Shown in pieces: positions 14,328 through 20,819 of a stretch of DNA of 25,879 nucleotides. The DNA is from an uncultured Ruminococcus sp. (GTDB taxonomy: Bacteria; Bacillota; Clostridia; Lachnospirales; Lachnospiraceae), in contig UQKK01000041.1 of NCBI GenBank assembly GCA_900541505.1, forward strand, positions 1 through 25,879, given 5' to 3'. Made by a program: the position numbers and the translations under genes. How positions within the stretch are numbered: position 1 is the stretch's first letter; every line of letters starts with the position of its first letter. The notes beneath the pieces were generated by a model that worked only from the letters and a program-made list of their open reading frames with translations, searched no databases and had not been told where the DNA came from.

Positions 14328-15083
14328 CTAATCTTCCTCCTTTGACCTCTCCATTGCCGCCCTGACATCTCCCTTGAACAATTCCCACGCCTTCTCATTT
14401 TCAACGAAAAATTTGGGGCAGTTCTTACCCGTCACGTCGTAGTGGCGGATGACATCATTTTCTGTGAGGTCGAATTTCACGCAGAGCCAGGCTGTCAGCT
14501 GCACCATGGAGCGGTAAGTCTCCTCTGTAAATTCCCCCGATTCATCGGGATGGCAGCACTCGATAGACACGGTATCGTTGTTCCTCTCATTGGACGCATA
14601 GGCGACCTCCCAGGTGGGAACGCACTGTATGATTTCGCCCTCCAGCCCGATGACAAAATTGCTGCTCACAGAAGTCTCATGACTGTCTTTGAGTCCGTTG
14701 AAATAATCCCGGTTCTGCTGCGCTGTGGAACCCGGGTTCGCCGTGTAATGGATGACAATGCCTGTAATCCCATCCGACTCCGTGCCCGGTCTGGAATACT
14801 CGTTGATATCCAGAAGCTGCACGTCAATTTCCGGCTCGGACGCATCCACCCGGATTCCCGTGTTCTCTCTGCCCTTTTTCAGCACACAGGAATACAAAAC
14901 AAGCACCGCCGTAAGAACCGCAAGCACAATAAGCCCCACTTTGATATACAGCACCTTCTTCTCCCGGCTTGTCCTGCTGTGCTTCTTTGTGCTGTTTTTG
15001 CCGCTTCTTCTGCTTGCAGAACCTTTACTTGAAGAACCTTTGCCTGTATAGTTCTTATGATTCGTATATTTCTTTTTTGTCAT
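14328..15083 (-). CDS. Membrane-anchored N-acetylmuramoyl-L-alanine amidase (Amidase_2)
   Basis: The 251-residue protein has a very basic, Ser/Lys-rich cytoplasmic tail (1-43), one membrane segment (about 44-67) and an extracytoplasmic Amidase_2/PGRP-type domain (about 85-240). The zinc ligands His112 (IVIHYT), His214 (RHYD) and Cys222 (KNCPKF) plus Lys220 match T7 lysozyme His17, His122, Cys130 and Lys128 in spacing. It should cut the MurNAc-L-Ala bond of peptidoglycan. The start follows GGTGGGGCGTACAA, a weak ribosome site. Upstream lies a strong terminator, so it probably uses its own promoter; a GATAAG extended -10-like box near 15110-15125 is the best candidate. No terminator was found downstream. 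Confidence 0.9.
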   Translation of the reverse strand: MTKKKYTNHKNYTGKGSSSKGSASRRSGKNSTKKHSRTSREKKVLYIKVGLIVLAVLTAVLVLYSCVLKKGRENTGIRVDASEPEIDVQLLDINEYSRPGTESDGITGIVIHYTANPGSTAQQNRDYFNGLKDSHETSVSSNFVIGLEGEIIQCVPTWEVAYASNERNNDTVSIECCHPDESGEFTEETYRSMVQLTAWLCVKFDLTENDVIRHYDVTGKNCPKFFVENEKAWELFKGDVRAAMERSKEED

Positions 15084-15174
15084 TTGTACGCCCCACCATC
15101 TAATTTTAAATTTGTTTCTATCTTATCACAATTTTCACCTGTTAATCTTGAAGAATTTCTTAAAACGCAAGACG

Positions 15175-15217
15175 AAAAAAAGAACCTCCCCGCCGGAAAT
15201 CCGCACAGGGAGATTCT
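15175..15217 (-). terminator. Terminator of the guaB 3' region
   Basis: The minus strand reads AGAATCTCCC, a loop that itself contains a CGG/CCG stem, GGGAGGTTCT, and then a run of T (seven, 15175-15181). Arms are 15208-15217 and 15181-15190 with one mismatch. It lies nearly 200 bases after the guaB stop. Confidence 0.88.
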
Positions 15218-15408
15218 TCTCATTTCAAAAATTCAAGACTCGCCCGCGAGTCTTGGCTCGGGATTCGGGTCAGCTCTGCTGACATTATTCTTTTCCGAAT
15301 CCCTGCGCATCCTCGCGGAGCGTATATCAGAGGGAGATTGACACCCGTCACTAATACGGATTTGTTACTCACCGCCTATACAGGCGGGAGTCATCTCCCT
15401 CTGATATA
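15218..15408 (-). other. Densely structured untranslated stretch between guaB and the amidase gene (candidate RNA element)
   Basis: No gene is supported here. Directly after the guaB stop is a 16-pair perfect stem (15323-15338 with 15393-15408), extended by GAC/GTC after a one-base bulge. It encloses two hairpins: CCGCCT/AGGCGG (15372-15387) and CCGT/ACGG (15345-15359), which makes a three-way junction. Then follow GGGATTCGG/CCGAATCCC (15260-15268, 15295-15303) enclosing GTCAGC/GCTGAC (15269-15283), and CAAGACTCG/CGAGTCTTG (15234-15242, 15247-15255). The terminator at 15175-15217 closes the series. It may be a guaB 3' UTR, a small RNA or an inserted repeat. Confidence 0.6.
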
Positions 15409-16863
15409 TTATTCGTCTACACTGTAGTTCGGTGCTTCTTTTGTGATGTGGATATCGTGCGGATGACTTTCCTTCAAAGAAGCTGCGGAAATCTTCACGA
15501 ACCTGCCGTTCTGTTTCAGCTCCTCGATGGTGTGGGTTCCGCAGTATCCCATACCGGAACGGATACCGCCCATGAGCTGGAATACGGTATCTTCCACGGT
15601 TCCTTTGTATGCCACACGCCCTTCCACGCCTTCCGGCACGAGCTTCTTGGCATTCTCCTGGAAGTAGCGGTCCTTGCTTCCGTTCTCCATAGCGGAGATG
15701 GAACCCATACCGCGGTATACCTTGTACTTTCTTCCCTGGAAAAGCTCGAATGTTCCCGGGCTCTCATCACAGCCCGCGAAGATGCTTCCCATCATACATA
15801 CATTGGCGCCTGCCGCAATCGCTTTTGTCATATCGCCGGAGTATTTGATACCGCCGTCCGCAATAATCGGGATGCCATATTCTTTCGCAACCTCATAGCA
15901 GTCCATGACTGCGGTAATCTGCGGCACACCGATTCCGGCAACCACACGGGTCGTACAGATGGACCCAGGTCCGATTCCGACTTTCACCGCATCTACGCCC
16001 GCCTCAATGAGTGCTTTGGTCGCCTCGCCTGTAGCCACATTGCCCGCAACAATCTGCAAATCCGGATATTTCTCTTTTACCATGCGGACCGTGCGCAGTA
16101 CGTTCGCGGAATGTCCGTGAGCGGAATCCATGACTACAACGTCTACTTTTGCCTTTACCAGCTCCTCCGCGCGCTCCAGGCAGTTGGCTGTGATACCGAT
16201 AGCTGCGCCGCAGAGCAAACGCCCCTGGGAATCCTTCGCGGAGAGAGGATATTTAATCTGTTTCTCAATGTCCTTGATGGTAATGAGTCCTTTTAAATTG
16301 CCCTGTTCGTCAACAATCGGGAGCTTTTCTTTTCTCGCTTTGGCGAGAATCTTCTTCGCCTCGTCCAGAGTGATTCCCTCTGGAGCTGTGATTAAGCCCT
16401 CTGATGTCATGGACTCTTTGATTTTCTTGGAGAAATCCTCCTCGAATTTCAAATCACGGTTTGTGATGATGCCGACCAGCTTTCTGCCTTCTGTAATCGG
16501 CACTCCTGATATGCGGAACTTCGCCATCAGGTTATTCGCATCTTCAAGTGTATGTTCGGGTGAGAGGAAAAATGGGTCAGTGATAACTCCGTTCTCTGAG
16601 CGTTTTACCTTATCCACTTCTTCTGCCTGCTGTTCAATGGTCATGTTCTTATGGATAATACCGATTCCGCCCTGGCGCGCCATGGCGATTGCCATGCGGT
16701 GTTCTGTAACCGTATCCATCCCCGCGCTCATCATGGGGATGTTGAGTTTAATCTTCTTCGTCAGATAGGTTGACAAATCCACCTCGTTTGGAATGACTTC
16801 CGAGTATGCCGGTACCAGGAGCACATCGTCAAATGTAATGCCTTCACCGATAATTTTTCCCAT
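15409..16863 (-). CDS. guaB: IMP dehydrogenase
   Basis: IMPDH oxidises IMP to XMP with NAD, the committed step to GMP. The 484-residue enzyme has a TIM barrel interrupted by two CBS domains (about 93-203). Catalytic Cys303 lies in GIGPGSICTTR, followed by the GMGS (in YRGMGSISAM) and mobile flap regions. The start at 16863 (MGKIIGEGITFDDVLLVP) follows AAAGGAAAAGTAGAT; an eight-codon upstream extension is unneeded. A promoter with a perfect -35 lies about 50-80 bases upstream and leaves too short a leader for a purine riboswitch. The transcript probably runs through the structured region to the terminator at 15175. Confidence 0.97.
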   Translation of the reverse strand: MGKIIGEGITFDDVLLVPAYSEVIPNEVDLSTYLTKKIKLNIPMMSAGMDTVTEHRMAIAMARQGGIGIIHKNMTIEQQAEEVDKVKRSENGVITDPFFLSPEHTLEDANNLMAKFRISGVPITEGRKLVGIITNRDLKFEEDFSKKIKESMTSEGLITAPEGITLDEAKKILAKARKEKLPIVDEQGNLKGLITIKDIEKQIKYPLSAKDSQGRLLCGAAIGITANCLERAEELVKAKVDVVVMDSAHGHSANVLRTVRMVKEKYPDLQIVAGNVATGEATKALIEAGVDAVKVGIGPGSICTTRVVAGIGVPQITAVMDCYEVAKEYGIPIIADGGIKYSGDMTKAIAAGANVCMMGSIFAGCDESPGTFELFQGRKYKVYRGMGSISAMENGSKDRYFQENAKKLVPEGVEGRVAYKGTVEDTVFQLMGGIRSGMGYCGTHTIEELKQNGRFVKISAASLKESHPHDIHITKEAPNYSVDE

Positions 16864-16913
16864 ATCTACTTTTCCTTTCTTTCTCAATTGTATTTATTCA
16901 TGATTTAAATGAT

Positions 16914-16942
16914 ATGGTACAAAAATTCCCGGTAATTGTCAA
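16914..16942 (-). promoter_or_regulatory. Promoter of guaB
   Basis: Minus strand: TTGACA (-35, 16937-16942), 17-base spacer, TACCAT (-10, 16914-16919). Confidence 0.75.
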
Positions 16943-17078
16943 TAGATTGTTTCGCGGTATCTGCATTTGCTGTTGATAAATTTTAAAGATTATTGTGAAG
17001 TCCAGCTTATAAACTGCGACTGTTTCCGGTTTAGCTGACATCTGCCTTTCACGCGAGTGCGCATCGCCGCGCGAAACG

Positions 17079-17124
17079 CTTTTTATGATATAGGAAAGTG
17101 AGAACTTTCCTATATCATAAAAAG
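17079..17124. repeat. 21-bp perfect inverted repeat behind groEL
   Basis: The left arm at 17079-17099 begins CTTTTTATGATATAGG and the right arm at 17104-17124 is its exact reverse complement, with a four-base loop GAGA. The T-run is on the 5' side and the A-run on the 3' side of the hairpin on both strands, the reverse of a terminator. No target duplication is seen at its edges. Confidence 0.85.
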
Positions 17125-17143
17125 AGGAGTCCATACGGACTCC
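17117..17143 (-). terminator. Terminator of groESL
   Basis: Minus-strand hairpin GGAGTCC-GTAT-GGACTCC (17126-17143) followed by TCTTTTTATG. Its T-run is the outer end of the 21-bp inverted repeat, so the two structures overlap and could compete. Confidence 0.85.
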
Positions 17144-17190
17144 CCTTGTGCTTTTTCTTATTTGTTTCTCTTCATTTTACAGAGACGGGA

Positions 17191-18816
17191 TTACATCATT
17201 CCCATTCCGCCTGCTCCGCCGGCCGGCATAGCAGGTGTCTCTTCTTTAATAGTAGAAACCACAGACTCGGTTGTCAGAAGTGTGGAAGCAACGCTGGTCG
17301 CGTTCTGCAGTGCGCTTCTTGTAACCTTCGCCGGGTCTAAGATTCCTTCTTTTACCATATCCACATACTCTTCCTTGTATGCATCGAATCCCATGCCAGG
17401 TTCTGATTCTCTTACCTTATTGATGATAACAGAGCCTTCCAGACCTGCGTTTGTCGCAATGTGATACAGCGGAGCTTCCAGTGCTTTCAGGATGATGTTC
17501 GCGCCTGTCTTCTCGTCGCCTTCCAGACCTTCTGCCATCTTAGCCACTTCTTTTGCAGCGTGGATATATGCAGAACCGCCTCCTGCGATGATTCCTTCTT
17601 CTACTGCCGCTCTTGTCGCGTTCAGTGCATCCTCCATACGCAGTTTTGCTTCCTTCATCTCTGTCTCTGTCGCAGCACCTACGCGAATAACAGCGACACC
17701 GCCTGCCAGTTTCGCAAGTCTCTCCTGAAGTTTCTCTCTGTCGAAGTCGGATGTTGTCTCCTCGATGCCTTTCTTAATCTGGGCAACGCGGTCCTCAATC
17801 GCCTTCTTATCTCCATAGCCGTCAACAATGACTGTGTTTTCTTTCTGTACTTTAACAGATTTCGCGCGTCCGAGCTGGTCCATTGTCGCCTCTTTCAGGT
17901 CCAGACCAACTTCCTCGGAAATCACCTGTCCGCCTGTGAGGATTGCGATATCCTGCAGCATCTCTTTTCTTCTGTCGCCGTATCCCGGAGCTTTGACAGC
18001 TACTACATTGAAAGTACCGCGCAGTTTGTTGACAATGAGTGTTGTCAGCGCTTCGCCCTCAATGTCCTCTGCGATGATGAGCAGTTTCGCGCCGGACTGT
18101 ACAATCTGCTCAAGGATTGGAAGCAAATCCTGGATATTGGAAATCTTCTTATCTGTGATAAGGATGTATGGTTCTTCTAAGTTTGCTTCCATCTTCTCCA
18201 TATCTGTCGCCATGTATGCGGAAATATAACCGCGGTCGAACTGCATACCTTCTACCAGGTCCAGCTCTGTCTGCATGGTCTTGGACTCTTCAATTGTGAT
18301 AACACCGTCGTTGGATACTTTCTCCATGGCGTCTGCTACCATCTCGCCTACTGCATCGTCTCCGGAAGAAACAGCCGCAACTCTGGCAATCTGCTCTTTT
18401 CCGTTTACCTTGCTGCTCATAGCCGCAATCGTCTCTACCGCTTTATCTGTGGCTTTCTTCATACCCTTGCGCAGGACGATTGGATTCGCGCCTGCTGCCA
18501 GGTTCTTAATTCCTTCATTTACCATAGCCTGCGCGAGTACAGTCGCTGTTGTTGTACCGTCTCCGGCTACGTCGTTTGTCTTGGAAGCAACTTCACGGAT
18601 GAGCTGTGCTCCCATGTTCTCGAATCCGTCTTCCAGCTCAATCTCTTTGGCGATGGTAACACCGTCGTTTGTAATCAACGGAGCGCCAAAAGATTTATCC
18701 AGGACAACGTTCCTTCCTTTTGGTCCCAATGTCACTCTTACGGTATCTGCCAGTTTGTTTACACCTTTTTCCAACGCTGCTCTGGCTTCAGCTCCATATT
18801 TGATTTCCTTTGCCAT
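17191..18816 (-). CDS. groEL: Chaperonin GroEL (60 kDa)
   Basis: The 541-residue ATP-dependent folding chaperone forms a double heptameric ring with GroES as the lid. The start MAKEIKYGAEARAALEKGVN, the nucleotide-binding GDGTTT (85-90) and the C-terminal Gly/Met tail GGAGGMGMM are all present, and the length is normal. It follows groES by 71 bases with an AGGAGATG ribosome site and is transcribed with groES under CIRCE control. Confidence 0.98.
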   Translation of the reverse strand: MAKEIKYGAEARAALEKGVNKLADTVRVTLGPKGRNVVLDKSFGAPLITNDGVTIAKEIELEDGFENMGAQLIREVASKTNDVAGDGTTTATVLAQAMVNEGIKNLAAGANPIVLRKGMKKATDKAVETIAAMSSKVNGKEQIARVAAVSSGDDAVGEMVADAMEKVSNDGVITIEESKTMQTELDLVEGMQFDRGYISAYMATDMEKMEANLEEPYILITDKKISNIQDLLPILEQIVQSGAKLLIIAEDIEGEALTTLIVNKLRGTFNVVAVKAPGYGDRRKEMLQDIAILTGGQVISEEVGLDLKEATMDQLGRAKSVKVQKENTVIVDGYGDKKAIEDRVAQIKKGIEETTSDFDREKLQERLAKLAGGVAVIRVGAATETEMKEAKLRMEDALNATRAAVEEGIIAGGGSAYIHAAKEVAKMAEGLEGDEKTGANIILKALEAPLYHIATNAGLEGSVIINKVRESEPGMGFDAYKEEYVDMVKEGILDPAKVTRSALQNATSVASTLLTTESVVSTIKEETPAMPAGGAGGMGMM

Positions 18817-18887
18817 TTTAAAGCATCTCCTTTTCTACGTTTTATGTCTCTTTTCTTATTCTATTTTTTGTTCTCTTTTTTCTGAAA

Positions 18888-19172
18888 TTATTCTACGATT
18901 GCAAGGATATCATTCTGTTTTACGATGATGTATTCCTCGCCGTCCAGTTCTACTTCTGTGCCTGCATATTTGGAGTAGATAACTTTATCTCCCTCTTTTA
19001 CCTGCATTTTCACTTCTTTTCCATCTACCATTCCACCAGGTCCCACAGCGATTACTTCTGCTTCCTGCGGCTTTTCCTTTGCCTGACCAGGTAATACGAT
19101 GCCTGATTTTGTTGTTTCTTCTGCTTCCAACTGTTTTAAAACAATTTTGTCACCCAATGGTACTAACTTCAT
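18888..19172 (-). CDS. groES: Co-chaperonin GroES (10 kDa)
   Basis: The 94-residue protein opens MKLVPLGDKIVLKQLEAEE. It has the mobile loop ETTKSGIVLPGQAKEKPQ (about 19-36), which contacts GroEL, and the ending YIIVKQNDILAIVE. It is the first gene of the groESL operon, with a good ribosome site AAGGAGGAATTACC before the ATG. HrcA control is shown by the CIRCE element at 19225-19251 between promoter and gene; hrcA itself is not in the window. Confidence 0.98.
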   Translation of the reverse strand: MKLVPLGDKIVLKQLEAEETTKSGIVLPGQAKEKPQEAEVIAVGPGGMVDGKEVKMQVKEGDKVIYSKYAGTEVELDGEEYIIVKQNDILAIVE

Positions 19173-19224
19173 GGTAATTCCTCCTTAATTTTGCCTTTAT
19201 GCTTTATAGGGTTATTCTTCTTTA

Positions 19225-19251
19225 TTAGCACTCATTTCTATCGAGTGCTAA
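19225..19251. promoter_or_regulatory. CIRCE operator (HrcA binding site)
   Basis: TTAGCACTC, nine bases, then GAGTGCTAA: a perfect match to the CIRCE consensus. It lies just downstream of the groESL transcription start, the usual place for repression by HrcA, released on heat shock. Confidence 0.98.
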
Positions 19252-19264
19252 ACCTCATGAATAT

Positions 19265-19293
19265 AAAATAGCACTCTGCCGAACATTTGTCAA
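19265..19293 (-). promoter_or_regulatory. groESL promoter with an extra CIRCE half-site
   Basis: Minus strand: TTGACA (-35, 19288-19293), 17-base spacer, TATTTT (-10, 19265-19270). A single CIRCE arm, TAGCACTC on the plus strand (19269-19276), overlaps the -10 and the spacer. Confidence 0.85.
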
Positions 19294-19311
19294 CCTAGAT
19301 TCTAAATTTTA

Positions 19312-19450
19312 TGATTAGTTTATTTTTTATCCGTTTATTTTTCAATTTCCACAACACGGCAAGGTCTTGTCTTCACCTATATCCGCTTCGCTGCCGTGTG
19401 GATGTAAGACTTTCACTAATTGGACACGTGCTCAGCCGGACGTACCACGT
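19312..19450 (-). other. Unexplained structured intergenic segment upstream of groESL
   Basis: No open frame is credible here. On the minus strand ACACGGCA and TGCCGTGT pair across a purine-rich loop (about 19351-19402), and the hexamer CACGTG occurs twice (about 19424-19452). The block AGTGAAAGTCTTAC followed by GGCAGCGAAGCGG and GGTGAAGACAAG reminds me of group II intron ribozyme sequence, but no reverse transcriptase or domain V is visible. If it is intron-derived, it is a fragment. Confidence 0.3.
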
Positions 19451-19484
19451 GAAAAGGCGGGGTGGCTTTCATCACCCCGCCTTT
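19449..19484 (-). terminator. Terminator of the codY-unknown gene operon
   Basis: A 12-pair perfect stem, AAAGGCGGGGTG (19453-19464) with CACCCCGCCTTT (19473-19484), loop of eight, followed by TTTTC on the minus strand when the A at 19452 is included. The 5' arm contains the stop codon and last three codons of the upstream gene. Confidence 0.75.
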
Positions 19485-19786
19485 GTCTCTTCCACATTGT
19501 AAAATCCGTTCTCAATCCTGAACTTCAGTATATTTCTGTCCTCGGACTGGAACCGCTCTTTCACCACACCTGTACAGGAGAGAAGCTCTGTCCTCGTCGA
19601 AATATAGCACCGGTATTTTGCATCCAGGGAAATGGATGTCAAATCCTTTTCTTTGAGCTCCAGAAAAATCTCATCTTCCTCCAAATCGTATCTGAGTACT
19701 TTGCACTGGTGGACGACTTCGTCAAATATCCCGTCTGTGGATACTACCTTTTCCATCTTTAAATCCACCGGATTTCCTTCGTACAT
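19472..19786 (-). CDS. Small protein of unknown function downstream of codY
   Basis: I do not recognise this 104-residue protein. It is acidic, soluble and without a signal peptide or membrane segment. The pattern of alternating hydrophobic residues (FLELKEKDLTSISLDAKYRC, then a Thr/Ser-rich turn, LLSCTGVVKERF and NILKFRIENGFYNV) suggests a small beta-barrel, somewhat like the N-terminal part of PilZ/YcgR-type proteins, but the PilZ ligand motif RxxxR is absent. It has a strong GAGGAGGAAAGACAG ribosome site. A hairpin without a U-tract (about 19848-19863) lies between codY and this gene, so it is probably read with codY. Confidence 0.7.
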   Translation of the reverse strand: MYEGNPVDLKMEKVVSTDGIFDEVVHQCKVLRYDLEEDEIFLELKEKDLTSISLDAKYRCYISTRTELLSCTGVVKERFQSEDRNILKFRIENGFYNVEETKAG

Positions 19787-19876
19787 CTGTCTTTCCTCCT
19801 CTTTGTCAGATAAGAGGCATCCGTTTCCTTTTATCTTCTCATGTCACCCCGCTATACAGCGGGATATCTTTTGTAA

Positions 19877-20656
19877 TCACAGACGCTCTTTTTTTATTCT
19901 TTCCAATTCTGTGAACACGTAATCATTTAATACTTTAATATAAGTTCCCTTCATTCCGGAAGAACGGGATTCAATCACCCCGGCGCTCTCAAACTTGCGC
20001 AATGCATTGACAATTACGGAACGGGTAATCCCCACCCTGTCAGCGACCTTGCTGGCAACGAGGATTCCCTCTGTGCCGTCCAGCTCGTCGAATATGTGTA
20101 TGATAGCTTCCAATTCTGAGAAAGACAGCGTACTGATGGCGGACTGCACAATATGTTCTTTTCGCGTCTCCTCCGCGCTCTCCTCATTGACGGAGCGGAG
20201 CATCTCCAGCCCCACAACCGCAGTACCGTATTCGCTCAGGATTATGTCATCTATGGAATACATATCGGTCTGTTTGTAGATAAACAGGGTGCCAAGTCTC
20301 TCTCCGGCAATGTCAATGGGTGTCACAATTGCCTGGTATCCGGCGGATGCCTCGGCTGAGAATCCCAATGTCTCCAGATTCACATTTTCCTTTGTGGAAA
20401 GGATATTCAGCAGACGCTCGTTTAACATACTGTCTATATGTGCGCCCACGGTCTCTGTGATAAGCTCATGGATATCGTCCACTGTGCTGCATTTGCTCAC
20501 ACCGAGTATCTTTCCTTTCTTACTCACCACCAGCACGTTGGAATCCAGGATTTCGGTCAGCACGGCGCAGATGTCATTGAACACCACCTTGCTGGAATTG
20601 TTGTTATGCAGCAGTTTATTGATTTTCCTCGTCTTATCTAATAACTGTACGCTCAT
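19877..20656 (-). CDS. codY: Global nutritional regulator CodY
   Basis: CodY represses or activates many genes when branched-chain amino acids and GTP are plentiful. The 259-residue protein has an N-terminal GAF domain (about 1-155, starting MSVQLLDKTRKINKLL), a long linker helix and a C-terminal winged helix-turn-helix (about 195-250) including ASKVADRVGITRSVIVNALR and then KFESAGVIESRSSGMKGTYI. The start at 20656 is five bases behind GGAGG; an ATG one codon earlier is too close. Both ligand classes are represented here: guaB (GTP supply) and azlCD (branched-chain amino acids). A CodY-like box overlaps its own promoter. Confidence 0.97.
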   Translation of the reverse strand: MSVQLLDKTRKINKLLHNNNSSKVVFNDICAVLTEILDSNVLVVSKKGKILGVSKCSTVDDIHELITETVGAHIDSMLNERLLNILSTKENVNLETLGFSAEASAGYQAIVTPIDIAGERLGTLFIYKQTDMYSIDDIILSEYGTAVVGLEMLRSVNEESAEETRKEHIVQSAISTLSFSELEAIIHIFDELDGTEGILVASKVADRVGITRSVIVNALRKFESAGVIESRSSGMKGTYIKVLNDYVFTELERIKKERL

Positions 20657-20707
20657 CATTTCCTCCATATCTAATTGTATACACAAAATTTCTTAATTTA
20701 TCAGACA

Positions 20708-20738
20708 ATTATATGCTATCACGTAATTTCAGAATTTT
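20708..20738 (-). promoter_or_regulatory. codY promoter and possible CodY box
   Basis: A consensus TATAAT -10 lies at 20708-20713 (minus strand) without a good -35. The region where the -35 should be (20724-20738) reads TAATTTCAGAATTTT, which matches 11 of 15 bases of the CodY box AATTTTCWGAAAATT. This suggests autoregulation by occlusion of RNA polymerase; the match is imperfect and the DNA is AT-rich, so chance is possible. Confidence 0.5.
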
Positions 20739-20772
20739 CAATATAATTCATCAATTCTTTTCAAGATTTCGG

Positions 20773-20818
20773 ACATATCCTTACTGTTCACAGGCACCTG
20801 CGAACAGTAACACATATC
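20773..20818. repeat. Palindrome with flanking direct repeats, copy 2
   Basis: Positions 20780-20811 match the element at 341-372 with three differences, all in the left half and at the centre (left half CTTACTGTTCACAGGC; right half ACCTGCGAACAGTAAC). ACATATC flanks it on both sides (20773-20779 and 20812-20818). It sits a few bases past the topA stop codon, between topA and the codY promoter. Similarity of the two flanks continues partly into the element, so the duplication is less clean than in copy 1. Confidence 0.8.
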
Positions 20819-20819
20819 G

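Larger units (their letters stand above)
16864..17190. other. Intergenic region between groEL and guaB
   Basis: No gene is supported in these 327 bases; a 78-codon minus-strand frame at 16898-17134 spans the guaB promoter and the inverted repeat and is rejected. The region holds the groEL terminator (17117-17143), a 21-bp perfect inverted repeat (17079-17124), an imperfect hairpin with arms TTTCGCGCG and CGCGTGAAA (about 17047-17077), and the guaB promoter. Confidence 0.75.

Noticed and set aside
15057..15341. 94-codon plus-strand frame between the amidase gene and guaB
   Set aside because: It overlaps the terminator and the hairpin chain and has no ribosome site or recognisable product.
15448..16296. 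282-codon plus-strand frame opposite guaB
   Set aside because: Antisense of IMP dehydrogenase, with composition typical of a shadow frame.
16864..16920. Purine riboswitch upstream of guaB
   Set aside because: The leader after the predicted start is only about 45-50 bases, too short, and lacks the conserved purine-riboswitch core.
17461..18180. 239-codon plus-strand frame opposite groEL
   Set aside because: Antisense of GroEL; Cys/Phe-rich with no domain.
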